From Pontibacillus yanchengensis (GTDB lineage Bacteria; Bacillota; Bacilli; Bacillales; BH030062): 64,000 nucleotides of DNA. The DNA lies in NCBI RefSeq assembly GCF_009856295.1, contig NZ_WMEU01000002.1:124001-188000 (forward strand), read 5' to 3'. The position numbers and the translations under genes are program-made. The notes under the pieces were generated by a model. That model did not search any database and had not been told where the DNA came from. It saw only the letters and a program-made list of their open reading frames with translations. Below, one piece after another: positions 8,577-17,042 of the stretch (positions are counted from its first letter, which is position 1; every line of letters starts with the position of its first letter).

Positions 8577-10514
8577 ATGTCGGAAGCAATTCAACTTACT
8601 TTTCCAGATGGCGCAGTCAAGGAGTTCCCACAAGATACGACGACAGAAGATGTAGCTGCTTCCATTAGCCCTGGGTTAAAAAAGCAAGCTGTTGCAGGGA
8701 AGCATAATGGCCAGCTTTTGGACTTGCGTCGTGTATTACCTGGGGATGGTTCAATCGAAATCGTTACATTACGTGACGAAGAAGGGATTGAAGTGTTACG
8801 CCACTCCACTGCTCACTTAATGGCTCAAGCTGTTAAACGTTTGTATGGAAATGTGAACCTAGGTGTAGGTCCTGTTATAGAAAATGGCTTTTATTATGAT
8901 ATGGACTTAAACGAATCGATTACTGCAGAGGATCTTCCAAAGATTGAGAAAGAAATGCAGAAAATCGTAAGCGAAAACCTTGAAGTGGAACGCTTAGAGG
9001 TCAGTCGTGAAAAAGCGAAAGAAATGTACGAAGAAATTGGCGATAATCTTAAATTGGAACTGCTAGAAGATATCCCAGAAGGTGAACAAGTAACGATTTA
9101 CAAGCAGGGTGAGTTCTTTGATCTCTGTCGTGGACCTCACGTCCCTTCTACAGGGAAAATAAAAGTATTTAATTTATTGAGTGTCTCTGGTGCATACTGG
9201 CGTGGAGATAGTGATAATAAAATGCTACAACGTATTTATGGTACAGCTTTTGAAAAGAAAGATCACTTAAAAGAGTATCTTCATATGCTTGAAGAAGCTA
9301 AAGAGCGCGATCACCGTAAGTTAGGTAAAGAACTAGACATCTTTACTGTTTCTCAGAAAGTTGGTCAAGGTTTACCTCTTTGGCTTCCTAAAGGTGCTAC
9401 CATCCGTCGCACTATCGAACGGTATATCGTTGACTTAGAAGAACGTCTAGGTTATGACCACGTGTACACACCTGTTCTTGGCTCTGTAGACTTGTATAAA
9501 ACAAGCGGACACTGGGATCACTATCAAGAGGATATGTTCCCGACTATGGAAATGGATAACGAGGACCTTGTGCTTCGCCCTATGAACTGTCCACACCATA
9601 TGATGATTTATAAGAGTCAGTTCCATAGTTATCGTAATTTACCAGTACGAATAGCTGAGCTAGGTACAATGCATCGGTATGAAATGTCAGGCGCATTAGC
9701 AGGACTACAGCGTGTTCGTGCAATGACTCTGAATGATGCTCACATTTTCGCTCGACCTGATCAGCTAAAAGAAGAGTTCATTCGCGTTGTTCGTATGATT
9801 CAGGAAGTATATAAAGACTTTGGTTTAAATGAGTACTACTTCCGTCTTTCTTATCGTGATAAAGAAGATAAAGAAAAATATGTAGACAACGATGAAATGT
9901 GGGATAAGGCACAATCTCTTCTTAAAGAAACAATGGAAGACTTGAAACTTGATTACGTAGAGGCAGAAGGGGAAGCTGCATTCTACGGTCCGAAATTGGA
10001 TGTTCAAGTAAAAACAGCATTAGGAAAAGATGAAACATTATCTACTGTACAACTCGATTTCCATTTACCAGAACGTTTTGATTTAACCTATGTTGGTGAA
10101 GATGGTAACCACCATCGTCCTGTTGTAATACACCGTGGAGTTGTATCTACTATGGAACGTTTTGTAGCCTTCTTAATTGAAGAATATAAAGGAGCTTTCC
10201 CAACATGGTTAGCACCCGTGCAAGCGAAAATCATTCCAGTTTCAGCAGATGCTCACCTAGAGTATGCAAAAAAGGTAGAAGATGAGCTTCGATTTGGTGG
10301 AGTAAGAGTGGAAGTTGATGAACGGGATGAGAAGATCGGCTACAAGATCCGTGAAGCTCAAATGCAAAAAGTTCCATTCCAACTTGTTGTAGGGGATAAT
10401 GAAAAAGGGGAAAACGGAGTAAATGTTCGTCGGTATGGTGAACAAGACTCAGAAACAAAACCTCTTGCAGATTTCGTAGATCAAATCAAACAAGAAATCC
10501 AAGGCAAATCCTAA
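8577..10514 (+). CDS. thrS: Threonyl-tRNA synthetase
   Basis: ThrS charges tRNA-Thr in the cytoplasm. The 645-residue product has the bacterial class II architecture: N-terminal TGS domain (1-62), editing domain with HSTAHLMAQ (about 75), the catalytic core with [14 protein letters not shown] (about 335) and class II motif 3 near [11 protein letters not shown] (about 520), and a C-terminal anticodon-binding domain (about 545-645). ATG 8577 follows AAAGGAG by 8 bases; a GTG at 8568 overlaps that site and is unlikely. Expression should be controlled by the T-box just upstream. It is a single-gene unit, ending in a terminator. Confidence 0.98.
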   Translation: MSEAIQLTFPDGAVKEFPQDTTTEDVAASISPGLKKQAVAGKHNGQLLDLRRVLPGDGSIEIVTLRDEEGIEVLRHSTAHLMAQAVKRLYGNVNLGVGPVIENGFYYDMDLNESITAEDLPKIEKEMQKIVSENLEVERLEVSREKAKEMYEEIGDNLKLELLEDIPEGEQVTIYKQGEFFDLCRGPHVPSTGKIKVFNLLSVSGAYWRGDSDNKMLQRIYGTAFEKKDHLKEYLHMLEEAKERDHRKLGKELDIFTVSQKVGQGLPLWLPKGATIRRTIERYIVDLEERLGYDHVYTPVLGSVDLYKTSGHWDHYQEDMFPTMEMDNEDLVLRPMNCPHHMMIYKSQFHSYRNLPVRIAELGTMHRYEMSGALAGLQRVRAMTLNDAHIFARPDQLKEEFIRVVRMIQEVYKDFGLNEYYFRLSYRDKEDKEKYVDNDEMWDKAQSLLKETMEDLKLDYVEAEGEAAFYGPKLDVQVKTALGKDETLSTVQLDFHLPERFDLTYVGEDGNHHRPVVIHRGVVSTMERFVAFLIEEYKGAFPTWLAPVQAKIIPVSADAHLEYAKKVEDELRFGGVRVEVDERDEKIGYKIREAQMQKVPFQLVVGDNEKGENGVNVRRYGEQDSETKPLADFVDQIKQEIQGKS

Positions 10515-10521
10515 AACTTAC

Positions 10522-10562
10522 AAAGTCTCTTTCTTACTTTATAGTGAGGGAGAGACTTTTTT
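10522..10562 (+). terminator. Terminator after thrS
   Basis: AAAGTCTCT pairs with AGAGACTTT and a T-run follows; the hairpin starts 8 bases after the thrS stop codon. The next 180 bases (10563-10740) contain nothing I can identify. Confidence 0.88.
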
Positions 10563-10760
10563 AATGTATCTTACTACGGTTTTAATGGAGGTTTACCTAA
10601 CCCCATTGCGTTAGGTAACAACTTCCATAGCCTATATGTTGCTCCCAAGTAACCAGCGTTTTTAAAATTTGCAAGTGACTGTTGCATTAACTACGTAAAT
10701 CTTGTATTCTTAATAGGGATATACACATTCGCACGAAGCAAACGAAAATAGATTTGCTAG

Positions 10761-10789
10761 TTGACACTTCGTGAAAAACATGCTAACCT
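10761..10789 (+). promoter_or_regulatory. Sigma-A type promoter of the infC operon
   Basis: TTGACA (10761-10766) and TAACCT (10784-10789) are 17 bp apart. The position is right for the start of the structured leader that precedes infC. Confidence 0.6.
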
Positions 10790-10794
10790 TGTGA

Positions 10795-10945
10795 AAGTGA
10801 AATCAAATAACTGTCTGAGACAAGTAGAAGCACCCGCTTCTCACCTGATTGACGTTCTTTTTAGAAGAGCAGTTGACGGGTAACATTTTCTGAACGTAAG
10901 GGAAACGTGTGGGTGCAGTGTGTACCGACACTTTTTTAATGTCTT
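10795..10945 (+). promoter_or_regulatory. L20-type ribosomal protein leader of infC-rpmI-rplT
   Basis: A structured leader precedes infC, as in other Bacillales where L20 binds it and causes premature termination. GCACCCGC (near 10830) can pair with GTGGGTGC (near 10908), bringing distant segments together, and a short AGTGT/ACACT hairpin with a T-run (about 10915-10940) forms the candidate terminator. The assignment relies on position, the pairing and the T-run; a covariance-model search was not possible. Confidence 0.7.
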
Positions 10946-11022
10946 TAAATCCAGCATGATGAAATAGAGCTTGTCGAAGATGACACTATTATTTTTTAAC
11001 TATACCTTGGAGGTGGCTGGTT

Positions 11023-11541
11023 ATTAGCAAAGAAATGATTGTCAATGAAAAAATCCGTGCTCGCGAAGTACGTCTCATTGATTCAAATGGAGACCAATTG
11101 GGTGTTAAATCCAAGAATGAAGCATTAGATATCGCTGCAAATGCAAATCTAGATCTTGTAATGGTTGCTCCGAATTCAAAACCGCCTGTATGTCGTATCA
11201 TGGACTACGGTAAGTATAAATTCGAGCAACAGAAAAAAGAAAAAGAACAGCGTAAGAACCAAAAAATTATTAACATCAAAGAAGTACGTCTTAGCCCAGG
11301 AATTGAGGAGCATGACTTTAATACAAAGCTTCGTAATGCACGTAAATTCCTTTCTAAAGGCGATAAGGTGAAGGCAACGATTCGTTTCCGCGGTCGTGCT
11401 ATCACTCACAAAGAACTAGGCCAAGAGGTTCTAGATCGTATGGCAGAAGAATGTAAAGATCTTTCCACTATCGAAACGAAACCGAAAATGGAAGGTCGTA
11501 ATATGTTTATGATGCTTGCTCCAGTTAATGAAAAAGAATAA
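11023..11541 (+). CDS. infC: Translation initiation factor IF-3 with AUU start codon
   Basis: IF-3 keeps 30S subunits free and proofreads start codon selection. The frame opens at ATT 11023 (ATT AGC AAA GAA ATG), 9 bases after a GGAGG site; the first ATG in frame (11035) is 21 bases from that site. An AUU start is known for infC of E. coli and Geobacillus, and allows autoregulation because IF-3 discriminates against it. The resulting 172 residues match the family ([20 protein letters not shown]; the linker is the lysine-rich [16 protein letters not shown]; the C-terminal domain ends [12 protein letters not shown]). It is followed by rpmI and rplT in one operon. Confidence 0.96.
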   Translation: MSKEMIVNEKIRAREVRLIDSNGDQLGVKSKNEALDIAANANLDLVMVAPNSKPPVCRIMDYGKYKFEQQKKEKEQRKNQKIINIKEVRLSPGIEEHDFNTKLRNARKFLSKGDKVKATIRFRGRAITHKELGQEVLDRMAEECKDLSTIETKPKMEGRNMFMMLAPVNEKE

Positions 11542-11589
11542 GTAACTAACTAGGAAGAAGCCAGATAATGCTTAAAGGAGGAACTACTC

Positions 11590-11787
11590 ATGCCAAAAAT
11601 GAAAACTCATAAAGGTTCACAGAAACGTTTTTCAAAAACAGGTAGTGGCAAGGTGAAACGTTCCCACGCGTTCACAAGCCACTTATTCGCAAATAAGTCT
11701 CAAAAGCAAAAACGTAAACTACGTCAATCTACAATTGTAGATCGTAGCGACTATAAGCGTATTAAGGATATGCTTCCGAAAAAATAA
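11590..11787 (+). CDS. rpmI: 50S ribosomal protein L35
   Basis: A 65-residue, strongly basic protein with the L35 signature [21 protein letters not shown] and the C-terminal DMLPKK. It is a late component of the large subunit. AAAGGAGG lies 8-10 bases before the ATG. The gene sits between infC and rplT, as in all Bacillales, and should be under the same L20 leader control. Confidence 0.98.
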   Translation: MPKMKTHKGSQKRFSKTGSGKVKRSHAFTSHLFANKSQKQKRKLRQSTIVDRSDYKRIKDMLPKK

Positions 11788-11842
11788 TGAAATTACATTC
11801 TAACGAGATTACTCGAAATTGATATAACAGGAGGGAACTACT

Positions 11843-12199
11843 ATGGCACGCGTAAAAGGTGGAACAGTAACACGTCAACGTCGTAAAAAAGTCTTAAAAC
11901 TTGCCAAAGGGTATTATGGTTCAAAACATGCTTTATTTAAGCAAGCAAAACAACAAGTAATGAAATCAGGTCAGTATGCTTATCGTGACCGTCGTCAGAG
12001 AAAACGTGATTTCCGTAAACTATGGATTGCACGTATCAACGCAGCAGCTCGTATGAACGACATTTCTTACAGCCGTCTAATGCACGGTCTTAAGCAAGCT
12101 GGTATCGAAGTGAACCGTAAAATGCTAGCTGACTTAGCTGTAACAGATGAAAAAGGTTTCGCTAACCTAGTAGATCAAGCTAAAACAGCACTTAAGTAA
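11843..12199 (+). CDS. rplT: 50S ribosomal protein L20
   Basis: This 118-residue basic protein binds 23S rRNA early in assembly and, in this operon, represses its own transcript through the leader. The sequence is typical ([26 protein letters not shown], then [23 protein letters not shown], then the RNA-binding C-terminal domain used in autoregulation). A GGAGGG site precedes the ATG, and a strong terminator follows the stop codon. Confidence 0.98.
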   Translation: MARVKGGTVTRQRRKKVLKLAKGYYGSKHALFKQAKQQVMKSGQYAYRDRRQRKRDFRKLWIARINAAARMNDISYSRLMHGLKQAGIEVNRKMLADLAVTDEKGFANLVDQAKTALK

Positions 12200-12207
12200 G
12201 TTCGACC

Positions 12208-12240
12208 AAAAAGCCATTCCAGATTGGAATGGCTTTTTTA
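12208..12240 (+). terminator. Terminator after rplT
   Basis: AAAAGCCATTCC and GGAATGGCTTTT arms with a 5-base loop and T-run lie 8 bases after the stop codon. Confidence 0.95.
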
Positions 12241-12324
12241 TGTTTACATATTTTCTGTAATATTGGTATGAGAGCTATTCTTTTATAGCCCCATTATAAT
12301 TACGTAAAGATGGGGCGGGAAATT

Positions 12325-12380
12325 GGGGCGGTCGCTCCTATTTTTCAAAAATAGCTCCAGTTTTTCGATTCTTGCTCCGA
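12325..12380 (-). repeat. Family C repeats, short inverted copy
   Basis: Read on the minus strand, three units of about 20 bp begin GGAGCAAGAATC, GGAGCTATTTTT and GGAGCGACCGCC. The same unit types occur in the longer plus-strand array at 16198-16390, including the distinctive pair GGAGCAAGAAT followed by GGAGCTA. Confidence 0.6.
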
Positions 12381-12429
12381 AAGCAGGGAACTTTTCATAT
12401 AACAAAAAGATTAAGGAGTTACAGAAATT

Positions 12430-12708
12430 ATGATAACTTGGATGATTCTCATTTATGCCATCATAGTAAGTGGGATAGGATTTATATTAATGGGCGTGGA
12501 TAAAAAACGTGCCCGTAGTAACCACTGGCGCATACAGGAAAGTACGTTTTGGAAGGTAGCGTGGTTAGGAGGAGCAACAGGTAACTGGCTAGGAATGAGT
12601 GTGTTTCGTCATAAAACCAAGCATAAATCTTTTGTGATTGGCACCCCTGCTATCATAATTGTACATCTAGTACTGTTTATTGTCATAAAGGCTCGTCTCC
12701 TGTCATAA
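12430..12708 (+). CDS. ysdA: DUF1294 small membrane protein YsdA
   Basis: A 92-residue protein with two hydrophobic segments (about residues 2-22 and 72-89). In between lies the DUF1294 signature MGVDKKRARSNHWRIQESTFWKVAWLGG and the MSVFRHKTKHKSF motif. The function is unknown. It lies downstream of rplT, where B. subtilis ysdA lies. AAGGAG sits about 10 bases before the ATG. It is probably expressed with the following VTT-domain gene, 42 bases downstream. Confidence 0.9.
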   Translation: MITWMILIYAIIVSGIGFILMGVDKKRARSNHWRIQESTFWKVAWLGGATGNWLGMSVFRHKTKHKSFVIGTPAIIIVHLVLFIVIKARLLS

Positions 12709-12750
12709 GCTTAAAATAGACCGCTAATGTCTGGAGAGGGGGACTAGACG

Positions 12751-13329
12751 TTGCAACACCTTGGAGCATTTGTAATGACCATCGTAGAAGCAAGTGGCTT
12801 ATTTGCTCCATTACTATTCATCAGTTTCCATTTGTTGCGGCCATTATTTTTTTTACCTGTTGCGTTCATATGTGTTTCCGGTGGGGTGCTATTTGGAGCA
12901 ATAACGGGTTCAGTATACTCCATTGTTGGTGTAACCCTTTCTAGTCTGTTGTTTTATAAACTAAGTGAGTGGATGCCTAAAACCTTAAAAAAACTAGTTG
13001 TGTTAAAGAAGAAATTCTTTGGGAAGCATTCATCATTCTCAACAGGCCAGATTGCATTACTACGACTAGTGCCATTTATACACTTTCACCTAATCTCGTT
13101 ATGCATTATCGAAATGTCAGGTACCTTTAAAGAATACATGAAAACGTCTTTTTACTCTAATATTCCTTTAGCTGTAGTTTATACATCAATCGGTCAATGG
13201 ATATCAAGTTTATCCCCCTTCTTGATGGGGGCTATTCTGTTATTGTTGCTACCATTATTTTATCTTTTAAGGCGCAAAGAAGTGAGTATAAAATGGCATG
13301 ACTTTTTTGCCGCAGAAGGAGCTAAATAA
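12751..13329 (+). CDS. VTT/DedA-like (TVP38/TMEM64 family) membrane protein
   Basis: This 192-residue protein has about four or five membrane segments and the VTT-domain features of the TVP38/TMEM64 group: a glycine-rich re-entrant motif FPVAFICVSGGVLFGAITG-like region (residues 33-52) and the second motif LLRLVPFIHFHLISL (about 104-118). Members are implicated in lipid scrambling or envelope homeostasis; no substrate can be assigned here. TTG 12751 is the start, behind GGAGAGGGGG. The reading HLLRPLFFLPV places an arginine-proline pair as in the family. The C-terminus overlaps the start of a bidirectional terminator. Confidence 0.82.
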   Translation: MQHLGAFVMTIVEASGLFAPLLFISFHLLRPLFFLPVAFICVSGGVLFGAITGSVYSIVGVTLSSLLFYKLSEWMPKTLKKLVVLKKKFFGKHSSFSTGQIALLRLVPFIHFHLISLCIIEMSGTFKEYMKTSFYSNIPLAVVYTSIGQWISSLSPFLMGAILLLLLPLFYLLRRKEVSIKWHDFFAAEGAK

Positions 13330-13381
13330 CAGAAAAGAAGCACAGAGGTTGGTGGGAAACCTTCTGGGCTTCTTTTCTGTT
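13328..13381. terminator. Bidirectional terminator between VTT gene and ysdB
   Basis: A perfect 14 bp stem, AACAGAAAAGAAGC with GCTTCTTTTCTGTT, lies between the convergent genes ending at 13329 and 13422. Both strands carry T-rich ends. Confidence 0.85.
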
Positions 13382-13421
13382 AGGTACTATTCTTGTCATC
13401 TAGGTAAAGAGAATGCAAACA

Positions 13422-13826
13422 TTACTGTGTATCGTTATGTTGTTTCGTTAATAATAATTGGTCAATTGGGTTTTTCCATTCAATCTTTGCGTAAGGATAT
13501 TGAATCAGTATTTCTTCTTCAATAAAATAAAGGTCTCCACGCTCAAACCCTCTTAACTGATTAGGTTGCTTTGCCCAAACGGATATAGAAACGACCTCAA
13601 ATGAATGCTCTGTGGTTCCTAAATATTTTTCTCCTTCGAATAAAACCCCTTTATAGGTAATTAAAAAATTTCTCTTAACATTGTCAGGGTCATCATAAAA
13701 GTAAAACTGCTTCTTCTCTTGTGCAAGCTCAAGTTTACGCTTAGGATTTATGAGATATTTATAAGCTGTATAGATTAATACAAGTATCGCAGCGAAAATG
13801 AGCATACGAAATAAAATAATAATCAC
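13422..13826 (-). CDS. ysdB: YsdB-like sigma-W regulon membrane-anchored protein
   Basis: This 134-residue protein has one N-terminal membrane anchor (VIIILFRMLIFAAILVLIYTAY) followed by NPKRKLELAQEKKQFYFYDDPDNVKRNFLITYKGVLFEGEKYLG. This matches the arrangement of B. subtilis YsdB (130 residues), whose biochemical role is unknown but which belongs to the sigma-W envelope-stress regulon. The start is GTG at 13824-13826: AAGGGAG lies 9 bases upstream, and earlier in-frame codons would place the promoter inside the gene. A textbook sigma-W promoter lies just upstream, which supports both the name and the start. Confidence 0.88.
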   Translation of the reverse strand: MIIILFRMLIFAAILVLIYTAYKYLINPKRKLELAQEKKQFYFYDDPDNVKRNFLITYKGVLFEGEKYLGTTEHSFEVVSISVWAKQPNQLRGFERGDLYFIEEEILIQYPYAKIEWKNPIDQLLLTKQHNDTQ

Positions 13827-13864
13827 TGCTATCGACTCCCTTGAAGGTCTTCTATAATAGTATG

Positions 13865-13890
13865 TACGATTGAAACGAAAAAACGTTTCA
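13865..13890 (-). promoter_or_regulatory. Sigma-W promoter of ysdB
   Basis: Read on the minus strand: TGAAAC (13890-13885), 16 bases, then CGTA (13868-13865). This is the consensus for extracytoplasmic sigma factor W. The start of transcription would fall about 30 bases before the GTG of ysdB. Confidence 0.85.
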
Positions 13891-14015
13891 CCTTTATCAT
13901 ACCAAACCAGACTATAATAAGAAAAAAACATTTGGTACACTTTACTTAGTCGTACATCAAAGGAAAGACAAGCGATTAAAATATAGATAGCTTGTTAAAT
14001 AGAAGGAGTAAAAAG

Positions 14016-14504
14016 ATGAATTGGAATGAACTATTTCAGATGCAGCAACAATTAGATCAACGTATAGAAGCTGAGCATGGCTTAGAAGACGCGGATTTGT
14101 TTTCTAAAAAAGTGCTAGCTTTATTGGTAGAGCTTGGTGAACTGGCAAATGAAACAAGGTGTTTTAAATTTTGGAGCCTTAAGCCTCCAAAGGAGCAGCA
14201 AGTTATTTTAGAAGAATATGTTGATGGATTGCATTTCATAATGTCATTAGGATTAGAAAAAACACTATACTATCAAGGGGCATTAGACGCTCAAAACGGC
14301 CCATCAAATACAACAGAGCAATTTCAAAAAGTCTTCTCAGGTGTTCACTTGTTCCAAGAATCACCCACTCAAGCTCATTATGAACAGTTGTTCACAGCAT
14401 TTTTACGACTCGGTATTACACTAGGGTTCTCAGAAGTGGAGATTCAAGAAGCATATTATAAAAAGAATGAAGTGAACCACCAGCGCCAAGAAGAAGGTTA
14501 TTAG
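14016..14504 (+). CDS. dUTP diphosphatase, all-alpha (dimeric dUTPase/MazG-like) family
   Basis: The 162-residue product has the helical NTP-pyrophosphatase pattern: [17 protein letters not shown] (about 46-62) and [16 protein letters not shown] (about 70-85), which supply the metal-binding Glu/Asp residues. This type hydrolyses dUTP to dUMP and pyrophosphate, keeping uracil out of DNA. It is unrelated in fold to the trimeric YosS/YncF enzymes. ATG 14016 follows AAGGAG by 7 bases. The gene lies 74 bases before the M42 peptidase gene, probably in the same transcript. Confidence 0.85.
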   Translation: MNWNELFQMQQQLDQRIEAEHGLEDADLFSKKVLALLVELGELANETRCFKFWSLKPPKEQQVILEEYVDGLHFIMSLGLEKTLYYQGALDAQNGPSNTTEQFQKVFSGVHLFQESPTQAHYEQLFTAFLRLGITLGFSEVEIQEAYYKKNEVNHQRQEEGY

Positions 14505-14578
14505 TATTATTTTTGTTTCTAAAAGTAAAAAACGATATAATAAAATATAGTATGAAAGTATTAAGGAGGAATGAAGAT

Positions 14579-15664
14579 ATGACTAAGTGGGATGAAACCC
14601 TATCTATGCTAAAAGATTTAACAGATGCAAAAGGCATTCCAGGTAATGAAAAAGAAGCACGAGACGTAATGAAAAAATACATAACTCCATTTGCGGATGA
14701 AGTGTACACGGATAACCTTGGAAGCTTGATTGCCAAGAAAGTAGGAAAAGAAAATGGTCCGAAAGTATTAGTGGCGGGTCACCTCGATGAAGTAGGGTTC
14801 ATGGTTACTCGTATTGACGATAATGGCTTTGTTTACTTTCAAACAGTAGGTGGATGGTGGAGTCAGGTTATGCTAGCGCAGCGTGTAACCTTAATGACTC
14901 GCAAAGGGAACTTAACAGGTGTGATTGGTTCAAAACCACCGCATATTCTCCCTGCAGAGCAGCGTAAGAAACCAGTTGAAATAAAAGATATGTTTATTGA
15001 CATTGGTGCTTCATCTCGTGAAGAAGCTCAGGAGTTTGGTGTGCGACCTGGTGATTCCGTTGTTCCATATTTTGAATTCACACAAATGCCTAATGAAAAA
15101 ATGCTTCTTGCAAAGGCATGGGATAACCGTATAGGTTGTGCCATTGCAATCGAAGTGTTGCGTAGATTGAAGTCAGAAGCTCATCCTAACGTTGTTTATG
15201 GAGTAGGTACAGTTCAAGAAGAAGTAGGTACTAGAGGTGCAAAGACGTCTACAAATGCGATTAAACCCGATATTGGCTTTGCGGTAGATGTAGGTATTGC
15301 TGGTGATACTCCAGGCATTACAGATAAAGAAGCAGCTAGTAAGATGGGTGAGGGACCACAAATTATTCTTTATGATGCTTCTTTAATCTCTCATAAAGGA
15401 CTTCGCGACTATGTAATTGATACAGCTGATGAGAAAGACATTCCTTATCAATACGACGTTTTAGCAGGAGGGGCGACTGATGGTGGTTCTATCCACGTTA
15501 CAGCTGACGGGGTACCAGCTTTAGCAATTACTGTAGCTACAAGATACATCCATTCTCATGCTGCAATGCTTCATCGTGACGATTTTGAAAATGCCGTGAA
15601 CCTGTTAGTTGAAGTAATAAAAGGATTAGATGACGAAAAGGTAAAAGAAATTACGTTTGATTAG
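14579..15664 (+). CDS. ysdC: M42 family metallo-aminopeptidase (YsdC-like)
   Basis: The 361-residue protein (same length as B. subtilis YsdC) belongs to the cobalt/zinc aminopeptidases of family M42, often misnamed endoglucanases. Metal-binding and catalytic motifs are visible in order: [11 protein letters not shown] (His and Asp), AWDNRIGC (bridging Asp), [10 protein letters not shown] (Glu-Glu, the first the general base), [10 protein letters not shown] (Asp) and YIHSHAAM (His). It should form large cytoplasmic oligomers that trim peptides. ATG 14579 is chosen because TAAGGAGG stands 9 bases upstream. It ends just before a strong terminator. Confidence 0.95.
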   Translation: MTKWDETLSMLKDLTDAKGIPGNEKEARDVMKKYITPFADEVYTDNLGSLIAKKVGKENGPKVLVAGHLDEVGFMVTRIDDNGFVYFQTVGGWWSQVMLAQRVTLMTRKGNLTGVIGSKPPHILPAEQRKKPVEIKDMFIDIGASSREEAQEFGVRPGDSVVPYFEFTQMPNEKMLLAKAWDNRIGCAIAIEVLRRLKSEAHPNVVYGVGTVQEEVGTRGAKTSTNAIKPDIGFAVDVGIAGDTPGITDKEAASKMGEGPQIILYDASLISHKGLRDYVIDTADEKDIPYQYDVLAGGATDGGSIHVTADGVPALAITVATRYIHSHAAMLHRDDFENAVNLLVEVIKGLDDEKVKEITFD

Positions 15665-15670
15665 AAATAT

Positions 15671-15707
15671 AAAAGCCACTTCCATTTCAATTTTGGAAGT
15701 GGCTTTT
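15671..15707 (+). terminator. Terminator after ysdC
   Basis: AAAGCCACTTCC and GGAAGTGGCTTT arms with a T-rich tail, starting 7 bases after the stop codon. Confidence 0.92.
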
Positions 15708-15756
15708 GGCATTTAGTCTTAAAGTTTTACTATTACATATTTAAATGATATCTATG

Positions 15757-15790
15757 TAAAAAGGTGCACGTCTATAGAAGACAGCACCTT
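15757..15790 (-). terminator. Terminator of the small minus-strand gene at 15.8 kb
   Basis: On the minus strand AAGGTGC...GCACCTT forms a hairpin followed by a T-run, placed just after the stop codon of the gene at 15804-16049. Confidence 0.8.
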
Positions 15791-15803
15791 AATATCTTTA
15801 TCC

Positions 15804-16049
15804 CTACCATTCAGGAAATCTATTTTCTACTGGTGGGCAACCATATGGATAAGGACCGGGAGAATTAGCTGAATACGGGAAAGTTGGAGAAAAGAATGGA
15901 GGGTAAAATAATGTGCCAAACACACCCCATACTAAATCACCAGAACCTCCAAATGGAAATCCCGCAAAAGGGAAACCATCTAAAAAGAACCCATCCCCAC
16001 TTGTTTTCTCTCGAGTTCCAAGAGGAATGAAAGACTTTTGGTTTTGCAT
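15804..16049 (-). CDS. Small Gly/Pro/Phe-rich protein of unknown function
   Basis: I do not recognise this 81-residue protein. The middle and C-terminus are rich in Gly, Pro, Phe and Tyr (DGFFLDGFPFAGFPFGG, then PPFFSPTFPYSANSPGPYPYGCPP), a composition seen in spore coat and other surface structural proteins. AGGAGG stands 9 bases before the ATG, and a terminator follows the stop, so it is very likely a real single-gene unit. The single Cys lies near the C-terminus. Spore-coat association is inference from composition only. Confidence 0.7.
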   Translation of the reverse strand: MQNQKSFIPLGTREKTSGDGFFLDGFPFAGFPFGGSGDLVWGVFGTLFYPPFFSPTFPYSANSPGPYPYGCPPVENRFPEW

Positions 16050-16146
16050 TAGGTTGAACCTCCTAACGTGTTGGTATTAGTATGGTATTCAGAGGAAGGA
16101 AATTTGTTTTTTCTTTTCGTTATGTATTCTATATATGGGGCATGAG

Positions 16147-16171
16147 ATCTTGAAGACTTGCATTCGAGATA
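16147..16171 (+). repeat. Family A terminal repeat fragment (A3)
   Basis: These 25 bases match the left terminal inverted repeat of the family A element at 884-908 with one mismatch. The element interior is missing; the family C array begins about 25 bases downstream. Confidence 0.7.
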
Positions 16172-16197
16172 GTTGAGAGGGAGTTTCCGTTGAGCTC

Positions 16198-16390
16198 TGG
16201 AGCGACTTTTCCTCCTTTCGGAGCAAGAATTGAAAAACAGGAGCTACTTTTGGAATATAGGAGCGACTTTTTCAAAATAAGAGTGACTGCTGGTGGGAGG
16301 TTGCGATCAACATTTTAAAGTTTCGGAGCAGCTTTTCCAATTTCCGAGCAATATTTCGAATTTGCGACCATCTTTTTACATTTCGGAGCA
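16198..16390 (+). repeat. Family C degenerate tandem repeat, unit about 20 bp
   Basis: About nine units start with GGAGC or close variants: GGAGCGACTTTT, GGAGCAAGAATT, GGAGCTACTTTT, GGAGCGACTTTT, GAGTGACTG, GGAGCAGCTTTT, CGAGCAATATTT, CGACCATCTTTT and GGAGCAACC. Each is followed by an A/T-rich half ending in TTTC or ATA. The spacing is mostly 20-21 bases. No protein frame explains it. Confidence 0.7.
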
Positions 16391-16450
16391 ACCGGGATAT
16401 GCGGACAGAAATGGTGGGCGACAGCTTACCTGAAGCCCCGTTGCGAACGA

Positions 16451-16612
16451 GTTATCGGAATAGGACTCTATATCCTGTTAGGCATGTTTGTTATTCCATT
16501 ACTATTGTTTGGGATTTTTACGGATCGAAAGAACGGTAAGGCTAGTAAAAGAGAGACGAATGAACATAAGGAAAAAAGTTACCATCACATGAGGGAGAAC
16601 CGTGATTTGTAA
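16451..16612 (+). pseudogene. Possible remnant of a small membrane protein gene
   Basis: A frame ending at TAA 16610-16612 reads VIGIGLYILLGMFVIPLLLFG, then a lysine-rich tail ending YHHMRENRDL. This looks like a real membrane segment plus cytoplasmic tail, but there is no start codon with a ribosome site: the first ATG (16473) is inside the hydrophobic segment. The repeat region directly upstream may have replaced the 5' end. Weak evidence. Confidence 0.3.
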
Positions 16613-16629
16613 ATGTGAGAGAGAAAAAT

Positions 16630-16673
16630 AAAAAACGTGCATACTCTAAGGGGTGAGCTTTTGCACGTTTTTT
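16630..16673. terminator. Terminator after sspI (bidirectional)
   Basis: AAAAAACGTGCA and TGCACGTTTTTT arms surround a 20-base loop, with T-runs on both strands. It lies 26 bases beyond the sspI stop codon. Confidence 0.85.
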
Positions 16674-16698
16674 ATTTCATATCATATAAGGCAGCGCT

Positions 16699-16923
16699 TT
16701 ATGATTCTGTAGAAGCTTGTTGCACACCCTGTTCTAGTGCTTCTAACATTTCTTGTTTTTCGGACTGGTCAGCGTTTTCCCAAATTAATTCAAAAAGAAC
16801 ACCTAGTCCAGGAAGCATTTTTTCTTCCCCGCTATTGATTGCTTCTTTAATTGTCGCTTCAAGCTGGTCAGTATTATTACCAGATACGTTGGATAGGATT
16901 GCGTTTCTAAGGTTTAGATTCAT
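16699..16923 (-). CDS. sspI: Small acid-soluble spore protein SspI
   Basis: SspI is a minor spore-core protein made in the forespore. The 74-residue product shows the family pattern [36 protein letters not shown] and [10 protein letters not shown]. The start ATG at 16923 follows GAGGTGG closely; an in-frame ATG 21 bases up lacks support and is not conserved. In B. subtilis sspI is transcribed by the forespore sigma factor G; I could not find a convincing sigma-G promoter here. It stands alone between ysdC and ysgA, as in related genomes. Confidence 0.95.
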   Translation of the reverse strand: MNLNLRNAILSNVSGNNTDQLEATIKEAINSGEEKMLPGLGVLFELIWENADQSEKQEMLEALEQGVQQASTES

Positions 16924-17042
16924 CTTTCCACCTCTTTTCTGCATACATTACGTATGAGAATAGTTTGACCATTCCAAACTGAAATATGTATGATGAAAAA
17001 GAATATAAAAATGATGTGAATAAATGAAGGATGATCACAAAT

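Noticed and set aside
16637..16957. A 106-residue frame on the plus strand over sspI
   Set aside because: It is the antisense shadow of sspI and its terminator.
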